Part shown: one piece after another, positions 51,254 through 59,660 of the stretch
How positions within the stretch are numbered: the first letter of the stretch is position 1
Layout of the letters: the number at the start of each line of letters is the position of its first letter
DNA from: G051903925 sp051903925
GTDB lineage: Bacteria > Pseudomonadota > Alphaproteobacteria > Zavarziniales > Zavarziniaceae
Direction of reading: 5' to 3'
Assembly (NCBI RefSeq): GCF_051903925.1
Contig: NZ_CP173678.1
Location: forward strand, 2,418,001 to 2,482,000
Length of the DNA stretch: 64,000 nt
The notes under the pieces: generated by a model
Told to the model about the DNA's origin: nothing
Seen by the model: the letters and a program-made list of their open reading frames with translations, nothing else
The model's database searches: none
Made by a program: the position numbers and the translations under genes

Positions 51254-53773
51254 ATGCTTGATCCCGCAGTCCGGGCACTGTTCCGGGCCGACCTTGCGGC
51301 AGCCTTCGACGCGGCACCGGCCGGCCCGCACGAGCCGTCGCTGGGCCTGCTGCTGGATGTCATGCGCTTTGCCCCGCTGGCGGGAAAGGCCGTCACGGTG
51401 CGCCTGGACGAGCCGGGAGCCTGGGCGCTGGGGACCCTGCCCGGGCGGCGCGGCGTCCCGGTTGCGATCACCGACCGACGCCGCTTCCGCGATCCCCTCG
51501 ACGCCGAGCGCGCGGTGTTCCGCGCGCGGTGGAAGGCCCTGACGGGGGAGGAGGCGCCACTGCCCCCGCTGGACATCGCGGAGGATGACGCGGCGATCCA
51601 GCCACCGCGCAAGCAGGTACTGGCCTATGCCGATCGCTGGTCGGTCCGCGCGGGCGAGGCGCTGGCCGTCAGGGTCAGCCTGCTGTCTGGGCGCGAGTAC
51701 GAGGTGCAGGTCGTGCGCCTGTTCTCGGGCGAGGTCGACCTGCGCGGCGACGGGCTGGGCCTGGTGCCGGTAGCGGCCCCATGCAACGGGCGGCATATGG
51801 GGCGGGCGCAGCCGCTGCCCGCAGGCTCCTACGGCACGGCGCCGTGGCGCGGACCGGCGCAGCCCGACGCCCTGACGGTCCAGGCCTTCGTCATGCCGAC
51901 CCTGCCGGGGGACGGGGCGCAGCAGGTTCTGGCCATCGGCACTGCCCTGCAACTGGTGCTGGACGAAGCCGGGCATTTTGCCTTGCGGACCGATGCCGGC
52001 GCAGAACTGGTCGCTGCCCAACCCGCCACGCCCTCAGCCTGGGTGCTGGTCGCGGGCAGCTGGGGTGACGGCCGGCTCAGCCTGGCGGTCGGCGATGCGG
52101 TCGTCACGCTGGACCTGCCCGGCTGGTGTCCGACCCTGGCCGAGGGCGCGCAGGTCGTCCTGTCGGCGCCAAGCGGGGCCGGGTTCGATGGCCGGATCGA
52201 CCGGCCGCGCGTGGCGCTCGGCGTGCTGGACCCCGCCACGAGCGCCGCCCTTTCCGCTCCTCGGCCGCCCGCCGACCTGCTGGCGCGCTGCGTCCTGGCC
52301 CTGGACCTCGCTCAGGACATGGCCGGCCGGCGGATGGTCGACCTGTCGCCCTCAGCCGCCCATGGCACCCTGCACCAGTTGCCAATGCGCGCGGTGCGCG
52401 GCCAGAACTGGCATATCGGGGTCCATGACTGGCGGCAGGACCCCACGCTCTATGGCGCCGTCCACTTCCACCGCGACGACCTCAACGATGCCTGCTGGGA
52501 CACGGATTTCGCCTGGGACGTGCCGGACGATCTGGAGAGCGGTGTCTATGCGGTCAGGCTGCGGGCTGGCGGCGACTGCACCTTCGTGCCGGTCTTCGTG
52601 CGGCCGGCCATGGATTCTGCGACCCGCGATGCCGCGTTTCTGGTGCCGACGTGCAGCTACCTTGCCTATGGCAACGAGCATGGCGCGATGGATTCGGCAG
52701 CGAACGAGGTGATGGGCGGGGCACTGCCCGGCCTGAAGGCAGAGGACCTGTTCCTGCAGGAGGTCCGCGCCCTGGGCCATTCGCAGTATGACAGCCATGG
52801 CGACGGCAGCGGCGTCGCCTTCTCCTCGCGCCTGCGGCCCATGCTTAACGTCCAGCCGGGCAAGCCCTTGGCCTGGCTGGGCTCGGGCGGCGTGTGGCCC
52901 TGGCAGTTCGCGGCGGACCTTGACATCGTCGGTTGGCTGACGGCGCTGGGGCAGCCCGTCGACATCGTGACGGACGAGGACCTGCATGCCGAGGGGGCGG
53001 CGGCCCTGGCGCCCTACCGCGTGGTACTGACAGGCAGCCACCCGGAATATCATTCGATCGCCATGCTGGATGGCATCGCCGCGTGGCAGGCGGCCGGTGG
53101 GCGACTGATGTACCTGGGCGGCAACGGCTTCTACTGGCGCGTTGCGTTCAGCGATGCCTGGCCCGGCACAATCGAACTCCGCCGGGCCGAGGATGGCATC
53201 CGCGACTGGCAGAGCGCGCCTGGCGAGTACCATCACGCCTTCACCGGGGAGCTGGGCGGACTGTGGCGCCGCATCGGGCGCCCGCCGCAGATGCTGTGCG
53301 GCGTCGGCTTCGCGGGCCAGGGGATGGACCAGTCGACATACTATCTGGTCCAGCCTGGCGGCCGCGACCCGCGCGCGACCTTCATCCTGGACGGCATCGC
53401 GGACGAGCGCATCGGCGACTTCGGCACGATCGGCGGCGGCGCGGCCGGCCTGGAATACGACCGCGCGGATGACAGCCTGGGCACGCCGCGCCATGCCCTG
53501 GTCGTTGCGTCGTCGTTCGCGCATTCGCGCAAGACCTCCGCCGTGCCGGAGGAAGTGGACACCGTCCTGGGGATCGAACTGGCGCAGGCCAATCCCCGGG
53601 TCCGCTCGGACATCGTCTTTTATGAGACCCCGGGTGGCGGCGCCGTCTTCAGCACGGGCTCCATTGCCTGGGCCGGCGCGCTGAACCATGGCGGCGGCGG
53701 CAACAGCGTCAGCCGGCTGACGGCCAATGTCCTCGCCCGCTTCCTCGACCCGACGCCCTTCCGCCTGCCCTGA
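51254..53773 (+). CDS. N,N-dimethylformamidase-like amidohydrolase, probable small-large subunit fusion
   Basis: 839 residues. The C-terminal half is the DMFase large-subunit type with CSYLAYGNEHG, SQYDSHGDGSG and GSHPEYHS. Tyr472, Tyr512 and Glu598 are candidates for the two-tyrosine one-carboxylate mononuclear iron site described for the Paracoccus enzyme. A lectin-like middle domain precedes it. Residues about 1-110 have helical segments and DPLDAERAVFRARWKAL, resembling the separate DMFase small subunit (recalled). DMFase splits dimethylformamide to dimethylamine and formate; other amides are possible. It diverges from the GS-like gene. The start has a poor ribosome site. Confidence 0.82.
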   Translation: MLDPAVRALFRADLAAAFDAAPAGPHEPSLGLLLDVMRFAPLAGKAVTVRLDEPGAWALGTLPGRRGVPVAITDRRRFRDPLDAERAVFRARWKALTGEEAPLPPLDIAEDDAAIQPPRKQVLAYADRWSVRAGEALAVRVSLLSGREYEVQVVRLFSGEVDLRGDGLGLVPVAAPCNGRHMGRAQPLPAGSYGTAPWRGPAQPDALTVQAFVMPTLPGDGAQQVLAIGTALQLVLDEAGHFALRTDAGAELVAAQPATPSAWVLVAGSWGDGRLSLAVGDAVVTLDLPGWCPTLAEGAQVVLSAPSGAGFDGRIDRPRVALGVLDPATSAALSAPRPPADLLARCVLALDLAQDMAGRRMVDLSPSAAHGTLHQLPMRAVRGQNWHIGVHDWRQDPTLYGAVHFHRDDLNDACWDTDFAWDVPDDLESGVYAVRLRAGGDCTFVPVFVRPAMDSATRDAAFLVPTCSYLAYGNEHGAMDSAANEVMGGALPGLKAEDLFLQEVRALGHSQYDSHGDGSGVAFSSRLRPMLNVQPGKPLAWLGSGGVWPWQFAADLDIVGWLTALGQPVDIVTDEDLHAEGAAALAPYRVVLTGSHPEYHSIAMLDGIAAWQAAGGRLMYLGGNGFYWRVAFSDAWPGTIELRRAEDGIRDWQSAPGEYHHAFTGELGGLWRRIGRPPQMLCGVGFAGQGMDQSTYYLVQPGGRDPRATFILDGIADERIGDFGTIGGGAAGLEYDRADDSLGTPRHALVVASSFAHSRKTSAVPEEVDTVLGIELAQANPRVRSDIVFYETPGGGAVFSTGSIAWAGALNHGGGGNSVSRLTANVLARFLDPTPFRLP

Positions 53774-53951
53774 GGGCGGGGTCGATGTGTGGGCACGACG
53801 CGCGGGCGAGGAGGGGACAGGCGAGGAGTGCGCGCCGCACCCACGCGAGGCCCAACAGGGCCCGCGCATAAGCGTTCCAAGCGCCAGCGGCGATCGCTGC
53901 TCAGGCCACCCTGTCGATCATATTCCTGATATCTCGCCACGGATCCGATGG

Positions 53952-53980
53952 TCCCCTTGTGTGTGCGGCGCACAAGGGGA
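53952..53980. promoter_or_regulatory. 10-bp inverted repeat upstream of the MaoC operon
   Basis: TCCCCTTGTG (53952-53961) and its exact complement (53971-53980) flank 9 nt. An inner palindrome, TGTGC-GGC-GCACA (53962-53974), overlaps it. The 279-bp gap 53774-54052 holds no gene I can support. Position suits an operator for the MaoC-CaiB-IclR operon. Confidence 0.5.
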
Positions 53981-54052
53981 GATGCTCCAACCACGACATG
54001 CGGCCATATGGCCAAGCAACGCTAAGCACAGGCTGTGCAGGTGGGAGGGTTC

Positions 54053-54559
54053 ATGCCCCCGGATTTCAAGGAACGGGCGGTCCTGTGGCCGAAGGGCCGC
54101 CAATTCGAGGACTTCGCCGTGGGACAGGTGTTCGCCCATCATTGGGGGCGCACGATCAATCATGGTGACAATTCGATCTTCACCACGCTGACACTCAACT
54201 ACAATCCGCTCTATTTCAATCGCGAGTACGCGATGGCCCTGGGCCATCCCGACGTCGTCGTGAACCCGCTGCTGGTGTTCAACACGGTGTTCGGCCTGAC
54301 GGTCGAGGATTGCAGCGAAGGCGGCGGACCCTTTGTCGGCGTTGACGACGTCACCTATCACCGTCCCGTCTATCCCAACGACACGCTGACCGCGCGCAGC
54401 ACGACGGTGGATGCCCGCACCTCGAAGTCGAATCCGGCCAACGGGCTGGTCACCTGGCATACCGAGGGGCGCAACCAGCGGGACGAACTGGTGATCGACT
54501 TCAAGCGCACCAACATCGTGCGCCTGCGCAATCCCCCGGCCCGTACGGTGAGCGCATGA
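54053..54559 (+). CDS. MaoC-like acyl-CoA hydratase family protein
   Basis: 168 residues from the ATG at 54053 after GGGAGGG; an earlier ATG at 54035 is possible. The hot-dog fold is suggested by FEDFAVGQVFAHHWGRTI and TLNYNPLYFNREYA, then DDVTYHRPVYPNDTL. The hydratase motif DxNPxHxD is changed to NYNPLYFN, so the usual Asp and His are absent, and it may be a non-catalytic partner. The next gene, another MaoC-like protein, overlaps it as ATGA. Confidence 0.85.
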   Translation: MPPDFKERAVLWPKGRQFEDFAVGQVFAHHWGRTINHGDNSIFTTLTLNYNPLYFNREYAMALGHPDVVVNPLLVFNTVFGLTVEDCSEGGGPFVGVDDVTYHRPVYPNDTLTARSTTVDARTSKSNPANGLVTWHTEGRNQRDELVIDFKRTNIVRLRNPPARTVSA

Positions 54560-55065
54560 CCACGCCCAACACGGCGCCCGTGACGCGCGTGGCCGGCCTG
54601 ACCGGCGCTGGCAATTACTTCGAGGATTTCCGCGTCGGCTTGGTGATCCGCCATGCCCGCGGCAAGACGCTGGAGGCGCTGGAGAATGTCTTCATCACCA
54701 ACCTGGTGATGAACACGGCGGCGGGCCATTTCGACGAGCACGTGATGAAGGGCACGCCCTTTGGCCAGCGCCTCAGCTTTGGCGGCGTCAACTTCTCCCT
54801 CGTGCTTGGCCTGGCGTCGCAGGACACGACCGAGAACGCGATCGTCGAGCTGGGCCTGGACAAGATCCGGCTGACCGCGCCCGTCTTCCATGGCGACACG
54901 CTCTATGCCTATTCCGAGGTGCTGGAGGCGAAGGACGCCGACCGGCCCGACGCGGGCGAGGTGCGCTTCAAGCACTGGGGCGTCAACCAGGACGGCAAGG
55001 TGGTGTGCGAGGTCGAGCGCCGCGCGCTGATCAAGCGGCGCAGCCATTGGGTGCCGGCGCCATGA
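54556..55065 (+). CDS. MaoC-like acyl-CoA hydratase family protein
   Basis: 169 residues with the MaoC hot-dog fold: GNYFEDFRVGLVIRHARGKT, FGGVNFSLVLGLASQDTTEN and KIRLTAPVFHGDTLYAYSEV. The wording is close to mesaconyl-CoA hydratase half-domains. It overlaps its neighbours on both sides by ATGA, so the two MaoC proteins are likely made in equal amounts and may form a heteromer. Acting on a branched or unsaturated acyl-CoA is likely. Confidence 0.87.
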   Translation: MTTPNTAPVTRVAGLTGAGNYFEDFRVGLVIRHARGKTLEALENVFITNLVMNTAAGHFDEHVMKGTPFGQRLSFGGVNFSLVLGLASQDTTENAIVELGLDKIRLTAPVFHGDTLYAYSEVLEAKDADRPDAGEVRFKHWGVNQDGKVVCEVERRALIKRRSHWVPAP

Positions 55066-56282
55066 CCGGCTTCGGCGCGCTGGAGGGTCTGCGCGTCCTG
55101 GACCTGACCCAGATGCTGGCGGGACCCTATGCCACCCAGCTCCTGGCCGACCAGGGCGCCGACGTGGTCAAGGTCGAGCCGCCGGGCGGTGACATGACCC
55201 GCCAGGCCGGCCCTTTCCGGCCAGAAGATACGGCGCGCGCCTTTGGCGGCTACTATCTCAGCATCAATCGCAACAAGCGCTCGATCTGCCTGGACCTCAA
55301 GGATCCGTCCGCCCGCGACGTGTTCCTGACCCTGGTCGACAGCGCCGACGTGGTGGTCGAGAACTTCCGCGCCGGTGTCATGGAGCGCCTGGGCCTCGCC
55401 TACGAGGTCCTGGCGGCGCGCAATCCGCGCCTGGTCTATGCCTCGATCCGCGGCTTTGGCGACGCGCGGGGCGGCGACAGCCCCTATCGCGACTGGCCGG
55501 CCTTTGACGTGGTGGCGCAGGCCATGGGCGGCGTCATGGGCATCACGGGGCCGGGCGTGCCGACCAAGGTGGGACCGGGGATCGGCGACATCGGCCCGGC
55601 CCTGTTCGCGGCCTTTGGCATCATGTCTGCGGCCTGGCGCGCCCAGCGCACGGGCAAGGGTCAGTATGTCGACGTCGCCATGGCCGACTGCATGCTGGCC
55701 CTGTGCGAGCGCATTCTCTACCAGAACTCCATCCAGGGGATCGTGCCGGGGCCGGAGGGCAACCACCACCCGTTCATCTCGCCCTTTGGCATGTTCCCGG
55801 CCAGGGACGGCTTCGTCACCATCGCGACCCCGTCGGACGCCTTCTGGCGCATCCTGTGCGAGCGGCTGGAGTTGGCAGAATGGGGTGCGCGGCCCGAGTT
55901 CGCGGACGGCCGCGCCCGCGCCGCCAACCGCAAGGCGCTGGAGGACGGCCTTTCGGCCCGCACCGCGCAGCTGACCAAGGCGGAGCTGGGCGCACGCCTG
56001 GGCGGGCAGGTGCCCTTCGGTCCGGTCCTCGACGCGGCCGAGATCGTGGCCGAGCCGCACTATGCCGCGCGCGAGATGGTGGTCAGCCTGGACGTGCCGG
56101 GGCTGGACCAGCCGGTGCGGATCGCGGGCGTACCCGTGCGCATGACCGACACCCCCGGCCGCGTGGCCCATGCCGCCCCACGCCTGGGCCAGGACACGCG
56201 CGCCGTGCTCGCCGCCGCCGGCATCGCACCCGACCGCATCGACGCCCTGGCGGCGTCGGGCGCCATTTCCTGCGCGGCCTGA
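55062..56282 (+). CDS. CaiB/BaiF family CoA-transferase
   Basis: 406 residues from MTGFGALEGLRVLDLTQM at 55062. Class III CoA-transferase features are LDLTQMLAGPYATQLLADQG, VVKVEPPGGDMTR, LDLKDPSARD with the catalytic aspartate, and YASIRGFG. It moves CoA between an acyl-CoA and a free acid. It overlaps the MaoC gene upstream and is followed 5 bp later by an IclR regulator, which suggests one operon for activating and hydrating an unknown acid. Confidence 0.92.
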   Translation: MTGFGALEGLRVLDLTQMLAGPYATQLLADQGADVVKVEPPGGDMTRQAGPFRPEDTARAFGGYYLSINRNKRSICLDLKDPSARDVFLTLVDSADVVVENFRAGVMERLGLAYEVLAARNPRLVYASIRGFGDARGGDSPYRDWPAFDVVAQAMGGVMGITGPGVPTKVGPGIGDIGPALFAAFGIMSAAWRAQRTGKGQYVDVAMADCMLALCERILYQNSIQGIVPGPEGNHHPFISPFGMFPARDGFVTIATPSDAFWRILCERLELAEWGARPEFADGRARAANRKALEDGLSARTAQLTKAELGARLGGQVPFGPVLDAAEIVAEPHYAAREMVVSLDVPGLDQPVRIAGVPVRMTDTPGRVAHAAPRLGQDTRAVLAAAGIAPDRIDALAASGAISCAA

Positions 56283-56287
56283 CGCCC

Positions 56288-57037
56288 GTGTCGGAAACCG
56301 TCAAGTCGGCGGAGCGCGTGCTCCAGGTCTTCGAGTATTTCGCGCGCGTCCGGGCGCCGGCCAGCGTGATGGAGATCGCCAAGGCGCTGGGCTATCCGCA
56401 GTCCTCGACCTCCATGCTGCTGAAAAGCCTGCACGGCAATGGCTACCTGGACCATGACGCGCGGGCGCGGACCTATGTCCCCAATGTCCGGCTGGCGCTG
56501 CTGGCGGGCTGGATCAGCGATGCCACGTTCCGGGACGAAACGCTGGGCCGCAAGATGGAACGCCTGCGCGCGCTGACCAACGAGACGGTGCTGCTGGCCC
56601 TCCAGATCGGCGTCGAGATCCAGTACGTGGAGGTGCTGCCCTCCTCGCGGGAGATCAGCTTCCACCTGCGCACCGGCACGCGGCGGCCGATCACGCGCGC
56701 CGCGGTGGGGTGGACCCTGCTCAGCCTGCGCGACGATGCGGAGGTGCGCCTGATGGTGCGCCACTGCAATGCCGAGTGCGAACCGCACCTCCGCGTGGCC
56801 GAGGGCGAGATGGTGGAGGCCATCGCCGCCGTGCGGGCGCAGGGGTTTGCCATGACCGCGGGCCACATGGTGCCGGGCGCTGGCGTGATCGCCATGGCCC
56901 TGCCGCTCAACACGGGGTCGAGCCCCCTGGCGGTCGGCGTCGGCGGGCCGCTGGAGCGCATCGGGCCCAAGCGGGACGAACTGGTCGCCACCATGCGCGC
57001 CGTCCTGGGCCCCGTGCCCCAGGCGCGGGCGGGGTAG
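56288..57037 (+). CDS. IclR-family transcriptional regulator
   Basis: 249 residues from a GTG at 56288 (VSETVKSAERVLQVFEYF). The N-terminal winged helix has MEIAKALGYPQSSTSMLLKS. The effector domain has a GAF-like fold with VGWTLLSLRDDAEV and HMVPGAGVIAMALPL. IclR proteins sense small aromatic or carboxylic compounds and usually control the adjacent catabolic operon. It probably regulates the MaoC-CaiB genes and perhaps the group downstream. Confidence 0.9.
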   Translation: MSETVKSAERVLQVFEYFARVRAPASVMEIAKALGYPQSSTSMLLKSLHGNGYLDHDARARTYVPNVRLALLAGWISDATFRDETLGRKMERLRALTNETVLLALQIGVEIQYVEVLPSSREISFHLRTGTRRPITRAAVGWTLLSLRDDAEVRLMVRHCNAECEPHLRVAEGEMVEAIAAVRAQGFAMTAGHMVPGAGVIAMALPLNTGSSPLAVGVGGPLERIGPKRDELVATMRAVLGPVPQARAG

Positions 57038-57076
57038 GGCGGCGGATGTCCATGTTTCCTCGAACATTTCCCCCCA

Positions 57077-57174
57077 CCTACGTGGCCCGGTTTTTCCGGG
57101 CCACCCCTGAACCAACCGGTACGTCAGCGCGACGGTTGCGCCATGGGTCCCCCGGATAAACCGGGGGACGTAGG
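57077..57174. repeat. paired-hairpin dispersed repeat, copy 2
   Basis: Hairpins GTGGCCCGG-TTTTT-CCGGGCCAC (57082-57104) and GTCCCCCGG-ATAAA-CCGGGGGAC (57147-57169) are 42 nt apart, as in copy 1. The whole is bounded by CCTACGT (57077-57083) and its complement ACGTAGG (57168-57174). It lies between the IclR gene and the SCP2-like gene. Confidence 0.75.
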
Positions 57175-57219
57175 CAAGGAGGGGGTTTTGCACGCGGTCT
57201 GAGAACGAGAACGGGAGGG

Positions 57220-57585
57220 ATGGAGGAAAAAATGCTGGAGGATCTGGCGGCGCGGGTGAACGCGCAGCCCATGCTGGTGCGGCGCGGGCGGTTCCTGGAC
57301 ATGAGCTTCGGCTTCGCGATCGGTGACGAGGCGCGCGTGGTCCATATCGAGAAGGGTCAGGTGACCAGCCTGGAGGGACAGGACCCAGTCTTCACCTTCC
57401 GCACCAATCCGGCCGCCTGGGCCGAGTTCTCGAAGCCGGTCCCGAAGCGGAAATTCCACGACGTCATGGCGCTCGTCGAATATGGCGAGGCGACGCTGGA
57501 AGGCGACATCTTTCCCTTCATGGTCAACATGTACTTCTTCAAGGGCGTGATCGAGAGCGCCAAACAGCGGGACATTCCCCAATGA
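57220..57585 (+). CDS. SCP2-like sterol/lipid-carrier domain protein
   Basis: 121 residues. The pattern LEDLAARVNAQPMLVRRGRF, then FTFRTNPAAWAEFSKP and HDVMALVEYGEATLEGDIF fits an SCP2-type lipid-binding fold, usually about 100 residues. No signal peptide is seen. It overlaps the next hydrolase gene by ATGA. Such proteins in catabolic clusters carry or present hydrophobic acyl-CoAs. I am moderately sure of the family. Confidence 0.65.
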   Translation: MEEKMLEDLAARVNAQPMLVRRGRFLDMSFGFAIGDEARVVHIEKGQVTSLEGQDPVFTFRTNPAAWAEFSKPVPKRKFHDVMALVEYGEATLEGDIFPFMVNMYFFKGVIESAKQRDIPQ

Positions 57586-58463
57586 GCGCCGCGATTGCCG
57601 GGCTGGAGCCCATTGTCGGCCGCTATTTCCCGCTGGAGCTGGAGGGCCGCCACCACCGCGTTTATTTCGAGGAGGCGGGGCAGGGCATTCCCCTGGTCTG
57701 CCTGCACACGGCAGGCTCGGACGGGCGCCAGTACCGCGCCATCCTCAACGATCCTGAGATCACGGCCAGGTTCCGCGTCCTGGTGTTCGACCTGCCCTGG
57801 CACGGCAAGTCCTCGCCCCCCGTCGGCTGGCAGGACGAGGTCTACCAGCTGACCACCGACCGCTATGTCGGCACGGTGATGGCCTTCTGCCGGGCGCTGG
57901 GCCTGGACCGACCGGTCGTCATGGGCTGCTCCATCGGCGGCCGCGCCGTGCTGCATCTGGCCTTGCGCCATGCCAACGACTTCCGCGCCGCCATCGGCCT
58001 GCAATCCGCCCTGCATGCGGAATCGGCCATCGGCCCCCAGATGGCCGAGACCGACTACATGCACCGGCCCGATGTCCATGGCGGCGAAGCGGCGGCGAGT
58101 GCCGTGTCCGGCCTGATCGCGCCCCAGGCGCCGCCCGCCGACCGGTGGGAGACGCTGTGGCACTATTCGCAAGGGGGACCGGGCGTTTTTCCGGGCGACC
58201 TCTACTACTATTTCGTCGATGGCGACCTGCGGAACGGGCAGGTGCGGGGCCTGGATACCGACCGCTGCCCGCTCTACCTGCTGACCGGCGAGTACGACTA
58301 TTCGGCAAGCCCTGAGCAGACCGAGGAAGTCCTGGCCCAGGTGCCGGGCGCCAAGTACCAGCTGATGACGGGCCTTGGCCACTTCCCGATGTCGGAGAAC
58401 CCGGAGCACTTCAAGACCTATCTCAAGCCGATCCTGGCCGAGATCGCGGGAGCAACAGCATGA
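57582..58463 (+). CDS. alpha/beta hydrolase
   Basis: 293 residues. Fold markers are PLVCLHTAGSDGRQYR for the oxyanion loop, VVMGCSIGGRAVLHLAL with the nucleophile serine, the acid in TGEYDYSAS, and the histidine in GLGHFPM. It is coupled at both ends by ATGA overlaps to the SCP2-like and acyl-CoA dehydrogenase genes. It is a likely ester, lactone or thioester hydrolase in the same pathway. Substrate unknown. Confidence 0.9.
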   Translation: MSAAIAGLEPIVGRYFPLELEGRHHRVYFEEAGQGIPLVCLHTAGSDGRQYRAILNDPEITARFRVLVFDLPWHGKSSPPVGWQDEVYQLTTDRYVGTVMAFCRALGLDRPVVMGCSIGGRAVLHLALRHANDFRAAIGLQSALHAESAIGPQMAETDYMHRPDVHGGEAAASAVSGLIAPQAPPADRWETLWHYSQGGPGVFPGDLYYYFVDGDLRNGQVRGLDTDRCPLYLLTGEYDYSASPEQTEEVLAQVPGAKYQLMTGLGHFPMSENPEHFKTYLKPILAEIAGATA

Positions 58464-59644
58464 GCGGCGCACTCGGTTACATGACGGACGAGCGCCGCAT
58501 GATCCAGGAGGCGGCGCGCACCTTCGCCATGAACGAGGTGCTGCCCGTCGCCAACGAACTGGACCCGGTGCAGGGCGACATCCCCATGGACCTGCGGGCC
58601 AAGATGGGGGAGATGGGCTATTTCGGGATCATGATCCCGGAGGAACATGGCGGCCTGGGCCTGGGATATTTCGAGTACTGCCTGATCGCCGAGGAACTGG
58701 CCCGCTGCTGGATGAGCGTCGCCAGCATCATTGCCCGCGGCAACCATTTCTATCACGCGATCCCCGGCACGGGCGCGGAGCGGGCGGAGAAGATCGCCCG
58801 CATGGCGCGCGGCGACTATCTGGGCGCTGCCGCCCTGTCCGAGCCGAATGCCGGCTCCGACCTGGGTGCTGTTGCCTGCCGCGCGGTGCGCGACGGCGAC
58901 GAATGGGTCATCACCGGCAACAAGTACTGGTGCACCTTTGCCGACGGGGCCGACTTCATCCAGGTCCTGTGCCGCACCGATACACCGCCCGAACCGGGGC
59001 GCCGCCATGTCGGCCTGACCTCCATCGTGGTGGAGAAGCCGCGCGGGGAATTGCCGAAGGGCTGCTCCGGCGCACCCATCCCCAAGATCGGCTATTTCGG
59101 CTGGAAGACCTGGGAACTCGCCTTCGACGGCTGTCGCGCACCGGTGCAGAAGGAGGCCAAGGGCGACCCGGGCAAGGCCTTCTACTCGGTCACCTCCGGC
59201 CTGGTCGGGGCCCGTGCCCACACGGCGGCCCGTTCGATCGGCCTGGCCCGCGGGGCGCTGGAAGACGCGATCGCCTATGCCAAGGAGCGCCAGCAGTTTG
59301 GCCGGCCCATCGCCGATTTCCAGGCGATCCGCTTCAAGATCGCGACCATGGCGACCGAGATCGAGGCGGCGCGCCAGCTGATGTACTTCGTCGCCCAGGA
59401 AGTCGACAGCGGTCGGCGCTGCGACAAGGAAGCCGGCATGGTCAAGTACTACGCCGCCGAAATGGCCGAGCGCGTGACCAGCGAGGCGCTACAGATCCTG
59501 GGCGGTGCCGGCTATACCAAGCTGCACGCTGTCGAACGCCATTGGCGCGACGCCCGCCTGACCAAGATCTTTGAAGGCACCTCCGAAATCCAGCAGCGCA
59601 TCATCAGCGACCACTTGCTGGGCAAGCCGACAAAGCCGTCATGA
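58460..59644 (+). CDS. acyl-CoA dehydrogenase
   Basis: 394 residues, usual length for a homotetrameric enzyme. Motifs are AALSEPNAGSDLGAVACRA for FAD and substrate, GNKYWCTFADGADFI, the glutamate region in RLTKIFEGTSEIQQRIISDHL, and QILGGAGYTKLHAVERHWRD. It oxidises acyl-CoA to enoyl-CoA with ETF as acceptor. It overlaps the hydrolase gene and is 16 bp from the GMC oxidoreductase. The acyl group is unknown. Confidence 0.94.
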   Translation: MSGALGYMTDERRMIQEAARTFAMNEVLPVANELDPVQGDIPMDLRAKMGEMGYFGIMIPEEHGGLGLGYFEYCLIAEELARCWMSVASIIARGNHFYHAIPGTGAERAEKIARMARGDYLGAAALSEPNAGSDLGAVACRAVRDGDEWVITGNKYWCTFADGADFIQVLCRTDTPPEPGRRHVGLTSIVVEKPRGELPKGCSGAPIPKIGYFGWKTWELAFDGCRAPVQKEAKGDPGKAFYSVTSGLVGARAHTAARSIGLARGALEDAIAYAKERQQFGRPIADFQAIRFKIATMATEIEAARQLMYFVAQEVDSGRRCDKEAGMVKYYAAEMAERVTSEALQILGGAGYTKLHAVERHWRDARLTKIFEGTSEIQQRIISDHLLGKPTKPS

Positions 59645-59660
59645 GCGGGGTCTATCGGTC

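Noticed and set aside
53620..54015. 131-codon minus-strand frame in the gap before the MaoC gene
   Set aside because: It overlaps the end of the dimethylformamidase-like gene, lacks a good ribosome site and has no domain-like features.
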